DNA from: Planctomycetota bacterium
GTDB taxonomy: Bacteria > Planctomycetota > Brocadiia > SM23-32
Length of the DNA stretch: 10,643 nucleotides
Direction: 5' to 3'
Assembly: GCA_030604585.1 (NCBI GenBank)
Contig: JAUVVP010000027.1
Coordinates: 1 to 10,643 of the forward strand
In this document: in pieces, positions 7,542 through 10,643 of the stretch
How the letters are laid out: each line of letters starts with the position of its first letter
How positions within the stretch are numbered: the stretch's first letter is position 1
Made by a program: the position numbers and the translations under genes
The notes under the pieces: model-generated
Databases searched by the model: none
Told to the model about the DNA's origin: nothing
Seen by the model: only the letters and a program-made list of their open reading frames with translations

Positions 7542-8786
7542 CTACTCCAGGTAGCCCTCGGGGACAACGCGGAACTTGTATCCCCCGACGTCGCTAAAGT
7601 AGATCCGATCCCGGTTCTCGTCCAGCCACGCCTGCCATTGCCCGGGCTCCCGGAAGGACTCAGTGGTGTAGCGTTTCAGCAGGCGTCGCGCAGCCTCAGC
7701 CTGCTCCCTGTCGCCCTCCCCCAGCAGCTCGACCAGACGCTCGAGCGTCGTCAACTGCCTGTTGGACTTGATGCCGAGGGACTCGAGTTCCCGGTCGATC
7801 AGGTACACCTGATCCCAGTAGATCAGCTCATAGCTATCCCTGTAGTGCTTGATCAGGCCTTCGGGGTTGCGCTCGTACTTCTTGAATAACTCGGGCGAGA
7901 AGGTACGGGAGAAGAAGTCCTTGTCCTTGACCCGGTCCATTACCATGGCCAGCCGAATGGGGTTTATGCGGTCGCTCCCCTTGCGCCGGATCAGGGGTCC
8001 TCTTCCATCGAACTTGCGGATATAGACCACACAATTGAGGAACAGCTTCCGTCCCGCTGCGGTCATCTTCGACGGCGGCGCGGAATAGCCCCATTGGAGG
8101 AAGTTGCCGTGGCGCCCGACCCCGACCGCGCCGTACTCCTTGCCCACGTTGTAGCCGACCACGAGCACTTCGGCGTCCGGCGAATCCTCAAAGCCCCAGG
8201 AGCGGCAGACCACGCCGCCTATGTTGCTCCCCGTATCCTGCACCCGCCAGACATTCATCTCGTCGGGCAGCTCGTCGCCGCCCGGGAATCTGCGGTAGTT
8301 GTCGGGCGTCTGCCAGACCTCGATGTCCGGTTCGACCTTGAAGGGCTCCTGAAAGACGCGGTGTCGTAGCGACTCAGCATGAGCCGCATCGCCCATGCAG
8401 TTTCACAAGTAGCCCGTCTTCAGGCCGCTCCGGCCGCAGATGAAGGCGCCGACCACCCCCACCGTAACGGTCGGGCGCGCGTAGTCTTCGGTGAGGTAAG
8501 GCTGCGGAGCCTTGAAGCCGTCGCCGTCGTAATCGAGGATAGCGACGTCAAAACCTGCGGTTTGGCCCTTCTGGAACCCCTTGAGATCGCCCGTCTCCAC
8601 CTCCCCGAAGTGCTCCCTCAGGAACTGGACGAAGTCCTTCTCGCGGGCCGACCCGGGGTGCCCGGCATAAAGGATGCGCAGGTCGATCTTCCCTGACCCG
8701 GCGGGCCGCTCCGCCGCGCTACAGACCGACACGGCAAGACACACGGCAAACGCGACGCTCAGGCTCAGTGCCCTCGGGGTTCGCAT
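7542..8786 (-). CDS. Exported ThuA-like protein with one in-frame UGA: candidate selenoprotein, or single-nonsense pseudogene
   Basis: A single frame runs from the ATG at 8786 (GGAGG five bases upstream) to TAG at 7542. Its only interruption is UGA at codon 128 (8405-8403). Read through, it encodes 414 residues. Residues 1-25 are a signal peptide. Residues 34-250 look like a ThuA-like, class-I-amidotransferase fold: DLRILYAGHPGS, then FDVAILDYDGDGF, FEDSPDAEV, and GRHGNFLQWGY (224-234). The C-terminal part (about 265-414) is charged and helical, ending YFSDVGGYKFRVVPEGYLE. Related planctomycete proteins share this tail, from memory. The halves join in frame as GLKTGYL-UGA-N-C130-MGDAAH, giving a possible Sec128-x-Cys130 motif. 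Translation could not easily restart at the ATG at 8396, which has no ribosome site. Function is unknown; ThuA-like folds are associated with sugar metabolism. If UGA is not decoded, only an exported 127-residue fragment is made. Expression is probably from the promoter at 8834-8862. Confidence 0.75.
8369..8387 (-). promoter_or_regulatory. SECIS-like stem-loop just downstream of the in-frame UGA
   Basis: In the minus-strand mRNA, 15 bases after the UGA, the arms GCGGCUCA (8387-8380) and UGAGUCGC (8376-8369) pair as eight continuous base pairs, including one G-U, around the loop UGC. The UGA-to-loop distance is 23 bases, and a G is among the first two loop bases. Both fit the bacterial SECIS description used in bSECISearch (loop about 16-37 bases after UGA, G in loop position one or two). 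An alternative, mutually exclusive fold pairs CUGCAUGGGC (8400-8391) with GCUCAUGCUG (8384-8375) around GAUGCG; its loop begins only 12 bases after the UGA. Hairpins are common in GC-rich coding DNA, so this is support, not proof. Confidence 0.45.
8403..8405 (-). other. In-frame UGA codon, possible selenocysteine (codon 128)
   Basis: The minus strand reads TAC-TTG-TGA-AAC-TGC-ATG, that is Y-L-U-N-C-M if decoded. The upstream 127 codons and downstream 286 codons are in the same frame with no other stop. DsbD, both CNNM genes and hisC include UGA or UAG terminators at family-typical ends (UGA for dsbD, the longer CNNM gene and hisC), so UGA is not globally reassigned here. A change of one base from UGU or UGC (Cys) or UGG (Trp) would explain a nonsense mutation equally well. 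Confidence 0.5.
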
Positions 8787-8833
8787 GACGACCTCCACCG
8801 CTACCAGGAGTGTGACCGCTTCTGAACACCCTC

Positions 8834-8862
8834 AGAGTAGCCCCGGCCCTTGGTCAGGTCAA
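8834..8862 (-). promoter_or_regulatory. Candidate promoter of the ThuA-like gene
   Basis: On the minus strand TTGACC (8862-8857, five of six -35 bases) and TACTCT (8839-8834, three of six) are 17 bases apart. The start would be near 8827, giving a leader of about 40 bases with GGAGG before the ATG at 8786. It sits back to back with the hisC promoter in a 179 bp divergent region. Confidence 0.45.
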
Positions 8863-8885
8863 GTCCAACGCGGCGCTCGGTCTCC

Positions 8886-8915
8886 TTGCGGGACGCCCTG
8901 GCCTTTGCCTATAAT
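8886..8915 (+). promoter_or_regulatory. Candidate promoter of the hisC-hisB block
   Basis: A perfect -10 TATAAT (8910-8915) is preceded, 18 bases upstream, by TTGCGG (8886-8891, three of six -35 bases). Transcription would start near 8922 and give a leader of about 44 bases. I see no his-leader peptide, T-box or attenuator in that leader. Confidence 0.5.
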
Positions 8916-8965
8916 GGCGGGCCTTTGACGCGCCTTGCCTGCCGCCGCCACAGAAACCGCAAGCC

Positions 8966-10021
8966 ATGAGCTACTTCCGCCCGAACATTGATGCAATGGA
9001 GGGGTACCAGCCCGGCTTCCAGCCGAAGGAGCCGGGCTACATCAAGTTGAATACCAACGAGAACCCCTACCCCCCGTCGCCGCGCGTCATCGAGGTGCTG
9101 CGGGGCGCCTCCGAGCAGAGCCTGCGGAAGTACCCGGACCCCATGGCCCAGAAGTTCCGCGACGCTGCGGCCGCGGTGCTCGGCACTGCGCCCGAGCGCA
9201 TATTGTGCGGCAACGGCTCGGACGATATCCTCAACATCGCGATACGCAGCTTCTGCGGCGAGGGCGACACCGTCGCCTTTCCCCGCCCGACCTACACGCT
9301 GTATGAGACCCTGGCGGAGATCCAGGGCGCGCGGCCGGTGGCCCTGGACTTCCCGGAGGACTACGCCCTGCCGGCCGGCCTTGCCACGACGGGCGCCCGG
9401 CTCACGCTGCTGTGCAACCCCAACGCCCCCAGCGGCACGCTCATAGGTCCCGATGATGTGGAGCGTCTGGCAAAGTCCCTGGACGGAGTCCTGTTGGTTG
9501 ACGAAGCCTATGTTGGCTTTGCCGACGCCAACTGCCTGGAACTGGTTGACCGCTGCGAGAACGTGGTGGTGGCCCGCACGCTCTCGAAGTCCTACAGCCT
9601 GGCCGGGCTGCGGTTCGGCTTTGCCGTGGCCCGGGAGCCGCTCATTGAAGGCATGGTCAAGGTGAAGGACTCATACAACGTGGACGCGCTCGCCATCGAG
9701 GCCGTCACGGCGGCCATCGCCGACCAGGACTGGCTGACGCGGAACGTGGAGAAGATCAAGGCCACGCGCAGGCGGCTTGCCGACGAGCTGGAACGGATGG
9801 GATTCCGCTGCTGGCCCTCACAGGCCAACTTCATCCTTGCCCGCGTTCCGGAGGGCCGGGACGCCGCCGAGGTCTTCGACCGGCTCTTCGAGCGCAAGAT
9901 ACTGGTGCGCTACTTCGACCAGCCCCGCCTGGACGACTGCCTGCGCATCACGGTCGGCACCGACGAGGAGACGGACGCGCTGCTCGCGGCCCTCAATGAA
10001 ATCCTGGAACAGCACCATTGA
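8966..10021 (+). CDS. hisC: Histidinol-phosphate aminotransferase
   Basis: The 351-residue protein is the normal length for HisC, a cytoplasmic PLP enzyme of fold type I. It converts imidazole-acetol phosphate to histidinol phosphate using glutamate. Visible landmarks are the N-terminal LNTNENPYPP (28-37), CGNGSDD (81-87), CNPNAPSGT (150-158) with Asn151, LLVDEAYV with Asp179 and Tyr182, the cofactor lysine Lys208 in TLSKSYSLAGLRFG with Arg216, and the substrate-carboxylate arginine Arg327 in LRITVGT. The start matches typical family N-termini (SYFRPNIDAMEGYQPG), although no clear Shine-Dalgarno precedes it. hisB follows 93 bp downstream on the same strand, which confirms the pathway assignment. 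It is divergent from the ThuA-like gene and probably uses the promoter at 8886-8915. Confidence 0.96.
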   Translation: MSYFRPNIDAMEGYQPGFQPKEPGYIKLNTNENPYPPSPRVIEVLRGASEQSLRKYPDPMAQKFRDAAAAVLGTAPERILCGNGSDDILNIAIRSFCGEGDTVAFPRPTYTLYETLAEIQGARPVALDFPEDYALPAGLATTGARLTLLCNPNAPSGTLIGPDDVERLAKSLDGVLLVDEAYVGFADANCLELVDRCENVVVARTLSKSYSLAGLRFGFAVAREPLIEGMVKVKDSYNVDALAIEAVTAAIADQDWLTRNVEKIKATRRRLADELERMGFRCWPSQANFILARVPEGRDAAEVFDRLFERKILVRYFDQPRLDDCLRITVGTDEETDALLAALNEILEQHH

Positions 10022-10053
10022 CCACGAAGGACACGAAGCGTGTGCGCCCGTGG
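10022..10053 (+). repeat. Imperfect hairpin with repeated CACGAAG units between hisC and hisB
   Basis: Immediately after the hisC stop, CACGAAGGA and CACGAAGCG follow in tandem. The second unit forms ACACG-AAG-CGTGT (10031-10043), a five-pair stem. The flanking CCACG (10022-10026) and CGTGG (10049-10053) pair outside it, with a GG/CC step between and small bulges. CACGAAGGACACGAAG-type strings recur, from memory, in spacers of planctomycete-like and related genomes. There is no T-run, so it is not a standard terminator; an RNA-stability or processing site, or a remnant of a dispersed repeat, is possible. Confidence 0.4.
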
Positions 10054-10114
10054 CGGATGAACTGCATGAGCTTCGTAGTCGAATAGACGTTGCCTCTGCC
10101 GGGGAGATGTCGCA

Positions 10115-10643
10115 ATGAGCGAGAAAGAACGCCGCGCCGTGGCCGAACGCAAGACGCGTGAGACCGCCATCCGCATCGAACTGACGCTGGACGGAACGGG
10201 CGCTTCCGAGATCGGCACGGGCATAGGCTTCCTCGACCACATGCTGGACCTGCTGACCAGGCACGCGCTGTTCGACCTGCGCTGCGAGGCCACCGGGGAC
10301 CTGCGGGTGGACGCGCACCACACCACCGAGGACGTGGGCATCGTGCTGGGGAAGGCGTTCGCCGAGGCGCTCGGCGACAAGCGTGGGATCACGCGCTTCG
10401 CCAACGCACGGGTGCCGATGGAGGACAGCCTGGCCTCGGTGGCCCTGGACGTCAGCGGGCGCGGACTGCTCAACTACAACGCCGAGTTCCCCGCCCAGAA
10501 GATCGGCGAGTTCGACGTCGAACTGGTGCGGGAGTTCCTGCACGCCTTCTGCCTGAACGCCGGCGTCACGATGCACGTTGACCTGATACGGGGGGAGAAC
10601 TCGCACCACATCGCCGAGTCCGTGTTCAAGGGCGCGGCTCGGG
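10115..10643 (+). CDS. hisB: Imidazoleglycerol-phosphate dehydratase, monofunctional (C-terminus cut by window edge)
   Basis: The frame is open from the ATG at 10115 to the right edge (176 codons). The family is usually about 195-200 residues, so roughly the last 20-25 are missing. Metal-binding and catalytic motifs are intact: GIGFLDHML (36-44), [10 protein letters not shown] (66-75), MEDSLA (102-107) and [13 protein letters not shown] (160-172). The enzyme dehydrates imidazoleglycerol phosphate to imidazole-acetol phosphate in the cytoplasm, using two manganese ions held by the histidine-rich motifs; its product is the HisC substrate. No phosphatase domain precedes it, so it is not the bifunctional enterobacterial form. 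A GGGGAG ribosome site lies eight bases before the ATG. It probably shares a transcript with hisC. Confidence 0.96.
   Translation, partial: MSEKERRAVAERKTRETAIRIELTLDGTGASEIGTGIGFLDHMLDLLTRHALFDLRCEATGDLRVDAHHTTEDVGIVLGKAFAEALGDKRGITRFANARVPMEDSLASVALDVSGRGLLNYNAEFPAQKIGEFDVELVREFLHAFCLNAGVTMHVDLIRGENSHHIAESVFKGAAR

Noticed and set aside
7542..8798. Two separate genes: a short exported protein (8403-8798) and a 284-residue protein (7542-8396).
   Set aside because: The two frames are the same frame split only by UGA. The second has no ribosome site at its ATG, and its start falls inside a continuous fold. The GTG at 8798 is also a poorer start than the ATG at 8786 with GGAGG.
1642..10021. Genome-wide reassignment of UGA to an amino acid.
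   Set aside because: UGA ends dsbD, the longer CNNM gene and hisC at family-typical C-termini, so it is an ordinary stop elsewhere in the window.

Overview
The window is GC-rich, tightly packed bacterial chromosome. It holds six genes on the minus strand (about 8790 down to 1) and a divergent two-gene histidine block on the plus strand (8966 to the right edge). I see no mobile element, CRISPR array, tRNA or rRNA. The gene repertoire suggests Planctomycetota or a related PVC-type or candidate-phylum bacterium: a TMEM260-like DUF2723 membrane protein, an orphan URO-D-family protein of the non-heme type, an exported ThuA-like protein ending in a 'FSDVGGYKF' segment, and separate hisC and hisB genes. 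This placement rests on resemblance only, so treat it as moderate to low confidence.

Layout from left to right. 1-1485 (-) is a DUF2723 polytopic protein cut by the left edge. 1642-3543 (-) is a full DsbD thiol:disulfide reductant exporter, followed by a terminator-like hairpin. 3656-4627 and 4620-5930 (-) are two CNNM/HlyC-CorC-type DUF21-CBS membrane proteins overlapping by 8 bp; the second to be translated lacks the C-terminal CorC domain. 6063-7175 (-) is a URO-D-family protein, preceded by a 366 bp gene-free stretch. 7542-8786 (-) is an exported ThuA-like protein interrupted by one in-frame UGA. After a 179 bp divergent promoter region come hisC (8966-10021, +) and hisB (10115 to the edge, +), separated by 93 bp that contain an imperfect hairpin.

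The most interesting object is the ThuA-like gene. An N-terminal half with a signal peptide and a C-terminal half with conserved-looking motifs lie in the same reading frame. A single UGA (8405-8403) is the only interruption across about 415 codons. The UGA begins a UGA-Asn-Cys (possible Sec-x-Cys) motif. Starting 15 nt after it is an 8-bp hairpin with a UGC loop, whose geometry fits the published description of bacterial SECIS elements. UGA is a normal stop in at least four neighbouring genes, so genome-wide reassignment is unlikely. The gene is therefore either an undescribed selenoprotein of a ThuA-like family or a single-nonsense pseudogene or sequencing error. Homologue alignment and a search for selA/B/C/D would decide.

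The other genes do ordinary jobs: envelope glycosylation, periplasmic thiol reduction, ion transport or sensing, and histidine biosynthesis. DsbD would be a plausible source of reducing power for a periplasmic Sec/Cys protein, but that link is speculation. Promoter calls come from reading consensus hexamers and spacing by eye.
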